From Vibrio sp. CK2-1 (GTDB taxonomy: Bacteria; Pseudomonadota; Gammaproteobacteria; Enterobacterales; Vibrionaceae), in NCBI RefSeq assembly GCF_021726515.1, contig NZ_JAKKCJ010000001.1, positions 1,026,137 to 1,090,136 of the forward strand: a DNA stretch of 64,000 nucleotides, in the 5' to 3' direction. The first letter of the stretch is position 1; each line of letters starts with the position of its first letter. Shown here piece by piece: positions 44,664 through 56,600 of this stretch. A model generated the notes under the pieces. That model was not told the origin of the DNA. It made no database searches and was given only the letters and a program-made list of their open reading frames with translations. A program made the position numbers and the translations under genes.

Positions 44664-45500
44664 TTATTCAATCGGTAGATCATGGTTTGCGCCCCATTCA
44701 GCCCAAGAGCCATCGTATACCGCTAGGTTAGTATAGCCACAAAGATAAGCCGCCATCAGGACGATACACGCCGTTAAGCCTGAACCACATGAAAATACCT
44801 GCTGTTTTGAAGCGTCTAACTGTTGTGAAAATAAAGCGTCTAAAACTTCTGATGTCTTAAACTGGTGGCCTTCAAGTACTGTACTAAAAGGTAGGTTAAT
44901 TGAAGATGGAATATGCCCAGAGCGCATTCCTTCACGAGGCTCTGCTACTTTACCTAAAAATCGGTCTTGTGAACGTACATCAATAATTTGAATATCATCA
45001 TTTGAAATCGCCGCTAACACATCATCTGCATTAAACACTTTATTCGCTTGATAGTTTGCTTTCACATTCCCCATCGCTCTATCTATATCGGAATAAGAAT
45101 CCGCTAATGGGTAGCCCAATGATTGCCATAATGACACTCCACCATCTAAGACATAGACGTGATCGAAGCCCATTGTTTTAAATATCCACCAGGCGCGAGG
45201 GGCAGAATATAAACCTCGAGCATCATAGAGCACCACCACACTATCTTGATTTATGCCTAGCTGACGAGCTTGTTCGGTAAACAACTCAGGACTTGGCATG
45301 GTATTTGGGAGCGGATTGGTTAAATCAAGGAAAACATTTTCGATATCAAAAAGCTGAGAGTTGGGTAAATACTGGCGAGGCATTTCTAAGGCTTCACCGA
45401 CTACGGCATGTTGAGTTGTCGCATCAAGAACAACGACATTATCATCAGAAAAATGGTCGAAGAGCCAAGTTGCAGAAACGAGAGGATAATCAGAGTTCAT
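44664..45500 (-). CDS. sseA: 3-mercaptopyruvate sulfurtransferase SseA
   Basis: Two-domain rhodanese of 278 residues. It transfers sulfur from 3-mercaptopyruvate to cyanide or thiols. The catalytic loop is CGSGLTAC, closer to mercaptopyruvate sulfurtransferases (CGSGVTA) than to thiosulfate sulfurtransferases (CRKGVT). The N-terminal domain is inactive (no cysteine in the loop), as usual. It reads into the GFA gene 18 bp later, and the DUF1294 gene (45525-45809) precedes it by 24 bp on the same strand, so a three-gene transcript is possible. Confidence 0.9.
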   Translation of the reverse strand: MNSDYPLVSATWLFDHFSDDNVVVLDATTQHAVVGEALEMPRQYLPNSQLFDIENVFLDLTNPLPNTMPSPELFTEQARQLGINQDSVVVLYDARGLYSAPRAWWIFKTMGFDHVYVLDGGVSLWQSLGYPLADSYSDIDRAMGNVKANYQANKVFNADDVLAAISNDDIQIIDVRSQDRFLGKVAEPREGMRSGHIPSSINLPFSTVLEGHQFKTSEVLDALFSQQLDASKQQVFSCGSGLTACIVLMAAYLCGYTNLAVYDGSWAEWGANHDLPIE

Positions 45501-45524
45501 GGCGGTAATCCTTGTTGATTCACA

Positions 45525-45809
45525 TCACATATAAAAATCAGGGTTTTGGATCAAGACTGTACCAATACAATTAAGGACAACTAATAACCAAAATACAAAC
45601 TGAAAACGAAACTTACTGGTTTTATGGCGAAAGAGGCGCTGAGCTAACAACGCGCCCGGCCATCCACCTAAAAAAGCAAGTATGTGTAACGTTTTTTCAG
45701 GGGTACGCCAATTGCCTTTGATTGACGCTCGCTTGTCTTTCCAATAAATAATAAAAGTGACAAAACTCAGGATTAAGCAGTAAATTAATCCAGCTTGCAG
45801 GGAAATCAT
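45525..45809 (-). CDS. DUF1294 membrane protein
   Basis: Small membrane protein of about 94 residues and unknown function. It shows the DUF1294 arrangement: a first helix, the basic loop YWKDKRASIKGNWRTPEKT, then LAFLGGWPGALLAQRLFRHKT and a final helix. The start at 45809 is preferred; a GTG at 45863 would add an 18-residue hydrophilic lead not typical of the family. Located 24 bp upstream of sseA on the same strand. Confidence 0.75.
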   Translation of the reverse strand: MISLQAGLIYCLILSFVTFIIYWKDKRASIKGNWRTPEKTLHILAFLGGWPGALLAQRLFRHKTSKFRFQFVFWLLVVLNCIGTVLIQNPDFYM

Positions 45810-45890
45810 TAAATCGTACTCTTTTAAGGGTGGCGTAAAATTGATATACGAATAATACTCCACCCCATTACTAACTACTACAGTTTGACT

Positions 45891-46880
45891 TTAGATCACT
45901 TCATTACCAGAAGATTTACTTTGCGAGAACAACTTAATGTTACTTAATGTCGTATCAGCAATATTAGCCAATGCTTCATTAGTTAGAAATGCCTGATGTC
46001 CGGTGAATAAGACATTATGACAAGCAGATAAACGACGAAAAATATCATCGGTAATGATGTCGTTTGATTTATCTTGGAAGAATAATTCCTTTTCATTGTC
46101 ATATACATCAAGTCCTAATGCGCCAATTTTTCCGGCTTTAAGTGCTTCAATGGCATCTTGTGAATCCAGTAACCCACCTCGACTGGTATTGATAATCATC
46201 ACTTTATCTTTCATTTTACTAAATGATTCAGCATTTAAGAGTTGGCGATTTTCTGGTGTTAAAGGGCAATGTAGAGTGATCACATCTGATTGCTGATAAA
46301 TATCGTCAAGCGATGTGTAAGTGGCACCAATTTCATTTGCCGCATCACTAGGATATGGGTCGTAGCATAAAACATTCATGCCTAGCCCTTTTAAAATACG
46401 CATGGTGGCTAAACCAATTTTACCCGTACCAATCACGCCTGCGGTTTTACCATAAAAGTTAAATCCGGTTAGACCTTCCAAAGAAAAGTTAGCATCACGG
46501 GTTCGTTGATAAGCCTTATGAAAACGACGATTCAAACACATCATCATACCAACGGCATGCTCTGCGATCGCTTCTGGCGAATAAGCGGGAACTCTCACAA
46601 CCTGTAATCCCAACTCTTTTGCGGCTTCTAAATCAACGCGGTCAAAACCAGCACAGCGCATTGCAATCAGTTTAGTGCCTTGCTTTGCTAATTTCTCTAG
46701 TACTGGGCGACTTAAATCATCATTCACAAAAGCACAAACGACTTGAGAGTCTTCAGCAATCGATGCTGTTTTTAGATCGAGTTGAAAGTTATAAAAATGG
46801 CACTCATAGCCATAATTTTCATTCGCTTGAAGAAACGATCTTTCATCATAAGATTTTGTGCTGAACATTGAGATTTTCAT
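45891..46880 (-). CDS. ldhA: D-lactate dehydrogenase LdhA
   Basis: NAD-dependent fermentative D-lactate dehydrogenase of 329 residues, reducing pyruvate to D-lactate. The NAD-binding motif is GVIGTGKIG, and the catalytic Arg, Glu and His sit in MIINTSRGG, the DVYDNE region and FTGHQAF. The start MKISMFSTKSYDERSF and the 329-residue length match E. coli LdhA. It is monocistronic, with 162 bp to the next gene. Confidence 0.93.
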   Translation of the reverse strand: MKISMFSTKSYDERSFLQANENYGYECHFYNFQLDLKTASIAEDSQVVCAFVNDDLSRPVLEKLAKQGTKLIAMRCAGFDRVDLEAAKELGLQVVRVPAYSPEAIAEHAVGMMMCLNRRFHKAYQRTRDANFSLEGLTGFNFYGKTAGVIGTGKIGLATMRILKGLGMNVLCYDPYPSDAANEIGATYTSLDDIYQQSDVITLHCPLTPENRQLLNAESFSKMKDKVMIINTSRGGLLDSQDAIEALKAGKIGALGLDVYDNEKELFFQDKSNDIITDDIFRRLSACHNVLFTGHQAFLTNEALANIADTTLSNIKLFSQSKSSGNEVI

Positions 46881-46984
46881 CCGTACACCTCTAATTTAAA
46901 GTTTCATGATTTGAAACCCATACTACGCTTCATAAGCTTCAGTCGCACAAATAATTTAAAGATAAACATACAAAATTCAAATAA

Positions 46985-47008
46985 CAAAAAACCAGCACTA
47001 GGCTGGCT
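46985..47008 (-). terminator. Terminator of the MFS gene
   Basis: Stem CCAGC / GCTGG with flanking pairs, followed on the minus strand by T7. Located 35 bp after the MFS stop at 47043. Confidence 0.8.
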
Positions 47009-47042
47009 TTCATCTATTACTCATAAAGAGAAGCATGACACA

Positions 47043-48248
47043 TCAATCGTGAGCCAGTCGTTCGACATGCCATGCATTCATTCTTTTCATCGACATCACG
47101 CTAAGTAAGACAATAGCGCCGCCCCCCATCACACAGATCACCGCATAAGGAGCGGTTAACGAGGTTTGTTGAATCAAGCCCGCCAATAATGACGCGCCGC
47201 TCATTTGAATAAAACCAAGCATTGCTGCCGCGGTTCCAGCGCGTTCACCAAAGCCAGATAAGGCCATGCTGGTTGCCGGACCAAGCAACAAAGCAAAACC
47301 AATACATAGCAATGCCATTGGTAACATGAAACCTGCCGCAGCTGCCAATGGTGAAACAAGTCCCCACTGCTGAACCACAAACTGTAAAACCGCTGAAATA
47401 ATGAACAGTGATAGCGCAAAGATAACCGTTGGGCGATTACCAAGCTTTTTGATCACCCAAGGTGCGCCAAAGCAAGCACCGATATTAATCAACGCATTGA
47501 CACCAAATAAACCACTAAATGCTAATTCCGATATACCTAAATGTCCAATCAGCCACACTGGAGAATAAGACACGTAAGTTAAAATCGCGCCCATGCCTGT
47601 CATGCAACAAATGGCATAAAAGAGAAAATGGCGATCCATCAGTACAGGCTTATAACGAGCCCAACGGTATAACGCACCATCACTAACCGTATGAGATGGA
47701 CGAGTTTCAGGGAAGCGGAACGCCACCATGCATAAAATCAAAATGGCATAACAGGTCATAAATACAAATGTTGAACGCCAACCAAAGTGGAGCGCCAGTA
47801 CCCCACCTAGGGTCGGTGCTAATGCAGGGATCACGCAAATCGCGCCATTCAGGTAGCTATAAATTTTTGCACCATCTTTTACGCTGTAACAATCTCGAAC
47901 TGCGCTGAATACGACAATGGAAGTCGAGCAAGCCGCTAACCCTTGTAGCACTCGGGCAATTTGTAACAGCTCAAACTCTTGTGCCACGGCGGCTAGAACA
48001 CTACTCAACCCGTATAAAATGACACCAAACAACGCAACTGGTCGGCGACCAAAACGGTCAGCAAGCGGGCCAATCACAATCTGGCCTAACCCCATTGCGA
48101 ACAAAAATAGAATTAATGTGGATTGAACTTCACTATTGGAAACAGAAAATTCCGCCGCCATCGTCGGGAGAGACGGTAAGTAAATATCGATAGCTAATGG
48201 GCTAAGTAACACCATCGCCATTAACATTGGTAATAAGTTGCGTTGCAT
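47043..48248 (-). CDS. Bcr/CflA-family multidrug efflux MFS transporter
   Basis: Inner-membrane drug:H+ antiporter of 401 residues with 12 predicted helices. Motif A-like GPLADRFGRRPVALFG and the family start LLSPLAIDIYLPSLPTMAAEF identify the Bcr/CflA group. Substrates in this group include bicyclomycin, chloramphenicol and other drugs; the specific one here is unknown. It is divergent from a LysR regulator across 109 bp, a common arrangement in which the LysR protein controls the pump. Confidence 0.9.
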   Translation of the reverse strand: MQRNLLPMLMAMVLLSPLAIDIYLPSLPTMAAEFSVSNSEVQSTLILFLFAMGLGQIVIGPLADRFGRRPVALFGVILYGLSSVLAAVAQEFELLQIARVLQGLAACSTSIVVFSAVRDCYSVKDGAKIYSYLNGAICVIPALAPTLGGVLALHFGWRSTFVFMTCYAILILCMVAFRFPETRPSHTVSDGALYRWARYKPVLMDRHFLFYAICCMTGMGAILTYVSYSPVWLIGHLGISELAFSGLFGVNALINIGACFGAPWVIKKLGNRPTVIFALSLFIISAVLQFVVQQWGLVSPLAAAAGFMLPMALLCIGFALLLGPATSMALSGFGERAGTAAAMLGFIQMSGASLLAGLIQQTSLTAPYAVICVMGGGAIVLLSVMSMKRMNAWHVERLAHD

Positions 48249-48320
48249 TGAATTCTCGTAAAAGTTGGCACATCAGATAAGGCCGCTAGTGTAGCGCTTA
48301 GATGTTATGAATAGAAATGG

Positions 48321-48326
48321 TATAAT
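48321..48326 (+). promoter_or_regulatory. Extended -10 promoter of the lysR gene
   Basis: TGGTATAAT is an extended -10 element (TGn plus TATAAT). Transcription would start near 48333, so the in-frame ATG at 48307 cannot be the translation start and the GTG at 48358 is favoured. Confidence 0.65.
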
Positions 48327-48357
48327 AGCTAAAGACAATTTCCCTAAAGGAATAACA

Positions 48358-49338
48358 GTGAATTTAGATAAACTAGCCAGAATCGATCTTAACTTACTTG
48401 TAATTTTACAAGTTCTGATTGAAGAACAAAGTGTTACGCGTGCTGCCAGTCGTTTGAATTTAAGCCAATCGGCATTAAGTAAAAGTTTAAACCGTCTACG
48501 CGATACGCTAGAAGATCCCCTCTTTCAGCGTACTTCTCATGGTTTAAAACCAACCGCTCATGCCCTCGCATTAGCCAAAATTTTGCCGAGCATACTCCAA
48601 GACTTATACCAAATCACTCAACCACCCACGTTTACCCCAGAGACGAGTCACCGTAAGTTTAGTTTTTCTATGGTAGAAAGCGCCTACGAAACCTTGATTC
48701 CCTCTTTTATTGGCTCATTACTCAATCAAGCGCCTGATATTCAACTTGATTCTTATCTATGGACTGGCCAATCATTTAACGACTTACAACACGGACAAAT
48801 CGATTTTGGTATTGCTGGGCGGGATTTGCATCCTCAATCAGAATTTAGTGTCGGAAAGCTACCCGAAGGCATTGAGCACCAAACCTTATTTAAGGATCAA
48901 CAAGTTTGCTTAGTACGAAATGATCACCCTGTATTAAAAGCTATTAAAGAGACTGACTGGACATTAGAGCACTATTTAGCTTTATCACATGTGCAGGTTA
49001 GGTGCGAAGGTAAAGAATGGTGGGCGTTAGATTACTACCTCGCAGAGTTAGGTCATCATCGTAAAATTAATACTACTGTGCCGGATTTTTATGGCGCGGC
49101 TAGCGTATGTGCTCATACTGATTTGATCTTCACCCTACCCTCAAGCTTTGCTAGCCACGCACTAAAGCTTTATCCGCTGACTCAATTACCGCTACCCTTT
49201 GAATTTATGCCAATGGCTTATGTATTGCTGTGGCATGAAAGAAACAATCAAGATAAAGGTCATCAATGGATACGTGAAACGATATGCCAATCTATTCAAC
49301 AGGCCGGACTGCCGTACCAACCTACCTCATTATCATAA
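48358..49338 (+). CDS. LysR-family transcriptional regulator
   Basis: LTTR of about 326 residues. The winged helix-turn-helix is RIDLNLLVILQVLIEEQSVT then RAASRLNLSQSALSKSLNRLR, followed by a periplasmic-binding-like effector domain. The start is GTG at 48358, with AAGGA 8 nt upstream and an extended -10 promoter 32 bp before; an ATG at 48307 lies upstream of that promoter. It is divergent from the Bcr-like pump gene and most likely regulates it. The effector is unknown. Confidence 0.9.
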   Translation: MNLDKLARIDLNLLVILQVLIEEQSVTRAASRLNLSQSALSKSLNRLRDTLEDPLFQRTSHGLKPTAHALALAKILPSILQDLYQITQPPTFTPETSHRKFSFSMVESAYETLIPSFIGSLLNQAPDIQLDSYLWTGQSFNDLQHGQIDFGIAGRDLHPQSEFSVGKLPEGIEHQTLFKDQQVCLVRNDHPVLKAIKETDWTLEHYLALSHVQVRCEGKEWWALDYYLAELGHHRKINTTVPDFYGAASVCAHTDLIFTLPSSFASHALKLYPLTQLPLPFEFMPMAYVLLWHERNNQDKGHQWIRETICQSIQQAGLPYQPTSLS

Positions 49339-49375
49339 AACAACGGGTTGTCCCGAATTCAACACCAAAACAATG

Positions 49376-49401
49376 TAAAAAGGAGCTCAAGTGAGCTCCT
49401 T
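49376..49401. terminator. Terminator between lysR and ydhF
   Basis: Stem AAGGAGCTCA / GAGCTCCTT with A-rich and T-rich flanks, between convergent genes. Probably bidirectional. Confidence 0.8.
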
Positions 49402-49437
49402 ATTAACTAAGTACTATTACTATACGTGCATAGTGAT

Positions 49438-50352
49438 TTATGGCACACCGTGACCTTTCGACGCAATCCAAACTCTGAACCATTGCTCACGAGTTAATTC
49501 AATACTTAGAGCATCAATCGCAGTTTGAACTCGCTCAATTTTACCAGAACCAATGATTGGCATGGGCTTAGATGGCAAACGACGAACCCAAGCATAAATC
49601 ACTTGGTCAATACTTTGTGCGCCGACTTCTTCACGAATCGCTTCTAGTTCATCACGTACGCGAATATGTTGCTCTTTTAAACCATTAAAAATAGAGCCAC
49701 CAGCAAGGCAAGACCAAGCCATTGGCTTAACACGTAATTGTTGAAGCAAATCTAGAGTACCATCATCAACCACATCAAAATTTAATGGGTTAATTTCAAC
49801 TTGATTGGTCACTAGCGGCGCATCTAAGCGAGATTGCAGCAACTCAAATTGACGAGGCGTAAAGTTAGACACACCAAAGTGCTTCACTTTACCGGCTTGT
49901 TTTAGCTCAGAAAATGTCTCAGCTACTTCATCTGCATCCATTAATGCATCTGGGCGGTGAATCAATAGCACATCAATATTTTCAACTTGTAGGCGCGCTA
50001 ATGAATTATTAACTGATTCAACAATGTGATTCTTACTGGTGTTGTAGTGATTCACTTTCCACTCAGGATTTTTATCGCCGCATAGTTTGATATCGCATTT
50101 AGTGACGATCTCAATTTGATCACGCATGCTTTTATCGAGAGCTAATCCTTCACCAAATAATTGTTCACACTCGTAGTAACCATAAATATCCGCGTGGTCA
50201 ACCGTGGTCACACCGAGTTCAACGTGTTGCTTTAAAAACGTTAAACGTTCTTGTGGTGTCATACCCCAGTCACCCAAGCGCCAATAACCCTGAACTAGTT
50301 CTGAAAATTCAGGCCCTTGAGGTGCAATTTGTTGTTTTTTCACTGCAACCAT
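49438..50352 (-). CDS. ydhF: Aldo/keto reductase YdhF
   Basis: NADPH-dependent aldo/keto reductase of 304 residues. Catalytic Asp and Tyr are in VTTVDHADIYGYY, with His in LLIHRPD and the cofactor segment PIIGSGKIERV. Length and the start IAPQGPEFSELVQGYWRL match E. coli YdhF closely. The physiological substrate is unknown. It is monocistronic on the minus strand; 291 bp with a terminator separate it from the giant gene. Confidence 0.9.
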   Translation of the reverse strand: MVAVKKQQIAPQGPEFSELVQGYWRLGDWGMTPQERLTFLKQHVELGVTTVDHADIYGYYECEQLFGEGLALDKSMRDQIEIVTKCDIKLCGDKNPEWKVNHYNTSKNHIVESVNNSLARLQVENIDVLLIHRPDALMDADEVAETFSELKQAGKVKHFGVSNFTPRQFELLQSRLDAPLVTNQVEINPLNFDVVDDGTLDLLQQLRVKPMAWSCLAGGSIFNGLKEQHIRVRDELEAIREEVGAQSIDQVIYAWVRRLPSKPMPIIGSGKIERVQTAIDALSIELTREQWFRVWIASKGHGVP

Positions 50353-50577
50353 TTGGTTGACTCCCTGTTGTTTAACCTCAGATGAGGATATTTTGAATTC
50401 GATGAAAGCCTATGACTACTCTCGATTTTTATTAATCCTATGGCGTTTTTCACCTAGGTACAATGGCTAGTTTAAAAAGCTAACATCACGGTAATGCAGG
50501 TTATAGAATGTTCGATCTTAGTAGCGTTTTCCAGCTAATACGATGAATGTATGAAACCGTTTCTTGCTCCTACCCAT

Positions 50578-50614
50578 AAAAAAATAGCCTCACCAATTGT
50601 TTCTCGGTGAGGCC
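50578..50614 (-). terminator. Terminator of the giant repeat protein gene
   Basis: Perfect stem GCCTCACC / GGTGAGGC with an 11-base loop, followed on the minus strand by T8 after TA. Located 29 bp beyond the stop at 50644. Confidence 0.92.
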
Positions 50615-50643
50615 ATCTGTATTACTACAAACTTAAAATGACA

Positions 50644-53600
50644 TTAGCCATCGGTTGGCTTCATTGAGTTTGGATCAAACAAGTCATTAATGATATGACC
50701 TGCTGAGCTTGTGTCATGCAACCCTGATAAATCCATTCCCATTCCAGATACATCCGGTTGGTCAAGATGCTGGGTAGACGCTAAATCATCCGCTGATGCT
50801 TCTTCCGGCTTACCAATATCTGCTGCCGATGAAGGTGCTGCCTCACCTAGTAATTTATCCATATCAAGATTGCCATTCTGATCGTCTTGATCAAGCAAAT
50901 CTGACACATCAAAATCCGTATCGCTGTGCATCATCATCACATCGTCAGCTATTTCCATTCCAGAAGCATCGCCAGTTAGTTCGCCATCTAGACCGTTGGC
51001 AGCAAGGTGATCCCAATCGAAGCTGTCATCTTCATCGAAGAAGCCGTCATCTTGATTGTCATTATCCGCGTATAGTGAACTGTCACTCGCGTCGTCATTT
51101 GAATACAAGCCATCTTGCTCGCTATCAAGCTCATCATCGGCATCTTGTGCATAATCATTCGTTAGAGCGTTCTCATCATCTTGCTGAGATTGCTCGTAAT
51201 AATTTGCACTATCATCAGTACTTGCTAGCTCATCCGTCTCATCTACCTGCTCAAATGGGTTAGCCGTTGGTGATAAATCTTGATTCGCTAAATCATCTTG
51301 GTTCAACACATCATTAAGATCGTGTTGAAGTTCCGATACTTTATCTAGGATATCTTCATCAATATTATCTTGAGAAAGCGCAGATACTTCATCAACGATC
51401 GCGTGTAAATCATCCGAAAGCTGCTCAGCATTCTCGGCTAATTGCTCTGCCATTTCAGGGTTTGTGGCTAATAAATCCGCCACATTTTGACCTTCTACAG
51501 CATGTTCAGCATCACCCACTGCTGCGGCTTGTACATTCTCAGCGTTGTTAGACGAAGCCGATGAGTTATTTTGACCTGCAACATCACGTTGTGAGTCTAA
51601 CCCTGTCGTATTAAAGCTTGCGGTAGAAACATTATGCTCGCCCACAACACGGTTATCCGCAGATTTAGTCACTACCGTAAATTCAGTCGTGGTTGATTCC
51701 GCTTGTTGGTGTACATAAGCCTCTGCAACTTGGTCTGGTGTTAATGTTACAGAACCATCTTCAGCAACCGTCCCTAAAGGCTGGTTATCTGCATCAACAA
51801 TCTTAGCACCATCTAGTTGATTTAATTGCAGCGACTCTACTTCGTCTGCAGCAACAGCAGCGCCTAATAGTAACGCTGTTAAAGGTATCGCCGATGTAGC
51901 ATTCACTTGTGATGTTGCTGATGCTAGATGACTACGTAAGTTCTGGGCTGGCTCTGTTGGTGTATAAGTTGCGTTATAGCTAGAAGCTTGCTCATTCGGT
52001 TCATCTGATTCAGTGCTTACAACATCAGTAATGGTGATCGTGCTTTCTGTTGTTTCTTGATTCTTACCATCAGCATCACCATTATCTGTCGTCGTCATGG
52101 TGATAGTGTCATCGCCACTGTAGCCATCATCTGGTGTATAGATAATACCGCCATCAAGTACGGCATTGATATCATCTAATGAACCTTCGATAGTGTAAGT
52201 ACCATCACCACTTTCAGTAATAGTAAGACCTGATGTGTCCGTACCTTCTGGTAAAGATAAACTGCCATTTCCAGCATGTAACTCAACAGTAAAGTCACCC
52301 TTACCTTCCGAGGCGTCCACATCACTAATTTGTAAACCTGTGATCGTAGTGACACCATCAGCAGACGCAGGAACGGAGTCAGGAACTGTATTCACCGCCG
52401 CATCATTTTCTGCCTTCACATCAATATCAACTGTGACGTTTTCAACAGGGCCAGAGGTATCACCGTTATCATTACCTTGGATAGCAAGATCAAGGGTTCC
52501 GTCCCAATCTTCGCCAGCCACAGTCATGTTGTCAGAGTTACCATCTTCTGGTGGGTAAAAGATGATGCTATCCAGATCCGAACCATCTGAAATGATCGTT
52601 ACCGTACCATCTGGATTTTGAATAATTTCACCATCTGATCCTTCTGGGAATCCAAAAGTCGCACCATCTGGCACATTAGAAATGGTCACTTGAACTTGCT
52701 CTGGCTCATCTTCGTGAACATTACTTGCCGGGTCTGTTACGCTATTTTCATCATCAACGGCATGTGCATTGATATTGATTGTTATGCCATTCGCCGCATC
52801 TTCATCCCCAGAAGCGGAAGCATCCACATCGGTATTCACTGCATCTGCTTTTGCATCAACATGGATATTAACAGGTACGTCTTTCTCAACAGGATCACCA
52901 TTATCATCTGTTGTGTAGACTTTAAGTGTCAGATCAATATCACCACTAAAATCATTTGGTGGCAGAATACTCAAACCTGATAAATCAAAACTTTGGCCAT
53001 CATCACTAATCACGTCAGGGATAGACCAAACGCCACCCCCCATATTATTAGCGCCTTCAATGACGAAACCATCTGGCACGCCGGTAATACTGACAGAAAC
53101 AATCTCTTCCGAGCCATCCATATCAGTCACATTACCGTTAAAATCACCAAATGAAATCGATGTCCCTTCGTCACCTGTAACTTGAACAGGATTATCATCG
53201 GTAGCGACTTCACCATTGATTTCAATATCATCGTTTACGGCATTAACATCAAAGCTTACATTCTGCTCAAACGAACCACTATTACTGACTTCTTCACCAT
53301 CAACCATTGCTGTATCAGTCACATCCGTTGTCACGGTAACATCAACAGTACCGCTGAAATCTGGAGCAGGTTGGAAATAAATTGGGTCATTTGGGTCAAC
53401 ATGAATTTCACCATTGGCATCAGGTTGAATCACATTTCCATTCGCGTCGACAAATTCACCTTGTGATGGATCAACTAATTTAATTGTCACATCGGTAATT
53501 TCTTCATCGCCGCCATTATCTGTACCACCGTTATTTTGGTCGCCAATAACAGCACTTAAATCTAACTCAATTAGACTATCTTCATCGCCACCGCCAGTGA

Positions 53601-56600
53601 TGGTGACGTCTGGAGCATCTGCAACAGGGTTAACATTAACCGTGATATTCATTGAGCCTTCATTAGACTGGCCACTCTCGTTATCAGTTTCCACAACTTT
53701 AACGGGAATATCGATATCACCAGCATAATCTGGTGGTAAGTATAGAATCACATCTGGTGGTAACGTTATTGAACCATCTGCATTTGGAGTGACACTAATG
53801 ACATACTCACCCGTTTGCTCGTTGTACTCCATACCACCAATCGTGGCACCTGGAGGCAAATCATCGGCATTAATAATGATCGAAGTGGTATCGTTATCCA
53901 GATCAGAGACGCCATCACCATCAGTATCATCAGTGCTAATCACCAAACCATCAGAAATTAACTCACCTATATTGACGCCACCTGCTTGATCTTCAGAAGC
54001 ATCGACTTGTTGATCTTGAGTTGCATCATCATCAATATCGCCGGCAGCTGGTGGAGTATAAGTGCCGCCACCGCCATCATGTTCATCAGTAAAGTGAAGA
54101 GTAATATCGGTTTCTTTGATTACTGTCTCACTTTCCGAGTTAGCATCATCACCCTGGTCTTGTACGGTAACACTGACGTGTATAGTCACATCCCCATCAA
54201 ACCCACGAGGCGCTTTAATCACGATATCATCGAGTTGATCTTCAGTAATCGTAAACGAACCATTGCCGTTATTTACCGCACCTTCAACCTGGAAACCATC
54301 GGGCAAATCATCTGGGAAGGTAATGATCACTTTATTGATTACTTCATCACTTGAAGTGTCATCATTGACCCAATCTAAGCTGTTACCACCTGAGCTACCA
54401 TTAACTACATCGTTAACTGACAAGTGAATTTCATTTGACCACTCATCATTAGGGTCTTGGTCTTCATATACATCCTGAATTCCGTCACCATCGATATCTT
54501 CAATCGCATTACCGTCAGCACCATCGATAACCAACTTACCACCATCATTCACACCATCACCGTCTTCTTCGACGACCGAGGTAACATCCACATCTAAATT
54601 GCCATGGATTGTGGTTTCATCGTAGTTATCATCTGGATTTTCAGTATCTGAATCTCGAATCGTGACATCCGTGGTTAAATGCAAATCGCTATCTGAATCT
54701 TCTGGCATGCTAAGATACAAGCCACTTTCTTGAGCTTCTGCTAATTGTTCTGGTGTTAAGGTAATTGAACCGTTTTCATCAGGGGTAAGTACTTCATCAC
54801 CAATAACGATTGCATAACCATCAGGATAATTCTCAAACCCATTAATGGTTAATCCAACCACTTTTTCGCTGCCGTCATTATCGACAAACTGCGCAGTAGG
54901 ATCCCAATTCAGTTTGATTAACTCATCTTCATTACCTGTTGATGTGGTGTTGTATTCCTCTAGATTGCCGTTCTCGTCCTTACCAACGCCATCAACGACA
55001 GGATTAACATTAATATGGATATTATATTCAAATTCTTTCGAAGCACCGTCATCTTCAGTCACCACAATACGTACTGGAATATCAATATCATCCGCGCTAT
55101 TGCTATCGGTATGAATTTGAATACCGTTCAATGAATCAACATCAAATTGGTATAAGTCTGGATTGGTTGAGACGAGTGTCGGTTCTAATGGATTACCATC
55201 AGCATCGCTAAAATACACCCCTTCTGGGATATCTTGTAATGTTGTGAAAGTGATCTTTTCAGATGAATCTGTATCTTCCGATACCGCTCCATGCCCATCG
55301 GTGTTTGTATACTCACCAGAAATAAAGTTGAAATCTATCGTGGCTGAACCATCTTCATTCACTGTGGTTGAGATCGTTTTACCATCATCAGAAACTTCCC
55401 ACTCACCATTGGCAATAATGGATGGGTCATCAACAACACCGTGCATATCGACATTGATTTCAGTGCTATCTTGGCCAGCCCAAGTATCTTCATCATTCAG
55501 ATCCGTATCACTCAGATCGGCGTTATCAACCGACATTCCATCAACGGTAAAAGTAAAATCGTCATTACTTTGTGGCGGTGGCATGATGACAGTATCATCA
55601 ATATCATCGAAAGAAATCACATAGAAACCGTCCGCATTTGGCTCTAGTTCTACAGGATTCCCTTCATCATCTACGCCCCATACTGTTGCGCCTTCTGGTA
55701 AACCTGAAATACGCACAAAGTAACTTTCTGAACCATCGTCATCGACAGAAGTATGCGCTTTGGTAATCACATCCGATAAGTGAATAGCAGTATCTTCATC
55801 GACTTTGATGTTGTTATTCGTACTCAAGCTGACTTCATCAGCATCTGGAGTCACATCGATGACAATCGTTTGGTGATCAGATTCTGCTGTTTCTTTGCCT
55901 TCAACCGTATCGCCATTTTCTGTACTGGTTCCCCAAGCATCAATTTGCATTTCACCTGACCAGTCATCCGCAGGGTCAACTTCCACTTTATCGATATCAT
56001 CAGCTGAAATGGTATATACACCATTTTCATCCGGCTCTATTTTTACTCCATCAACATAAATGTCCCCTTCACCTTCTTTTATTTCAAGGTGATATTCTAG
56101 GGTTTCTGAACCATCATTATCATTCAGATTTACATCTATATTCAGTTTTACATTGTCACTGTCTTCACCGGTTTCATAATAGAGATCAGTATTATCCATA
56201 TCCCATGTTGGTGTATCGGCAATCCCTTCAACCGTGATGTTGAAGTTGCCATTGATTATCTGACCAGATTGTTCGGGATCGTCATCAATAACTTCCGCTT
56301 GCACACCAAATTCTAAGTTACCATCAACGGTTGAGAAATCTGAATCAGGTACAAACGTGACACCAGACAGTTCATAACTATAAGTTCCATCACCATTATC
56401 GACTAAGCTAAATGCAGCTGCTGGTATGATGAAATTGCCATCAGCGTCAGTTTCAAGTGGCTCACCATCGTACATAAACACCCCATGGGCGCCTTCTTCT
56501 GGAGGTGTGATGACAACGGTACTCTGTTCTGGGTTATCAGGGTTGATGATGGTCTCTCCTTCATCACGATCACCCACGTTCAATTTCATTTCAATCGGAA

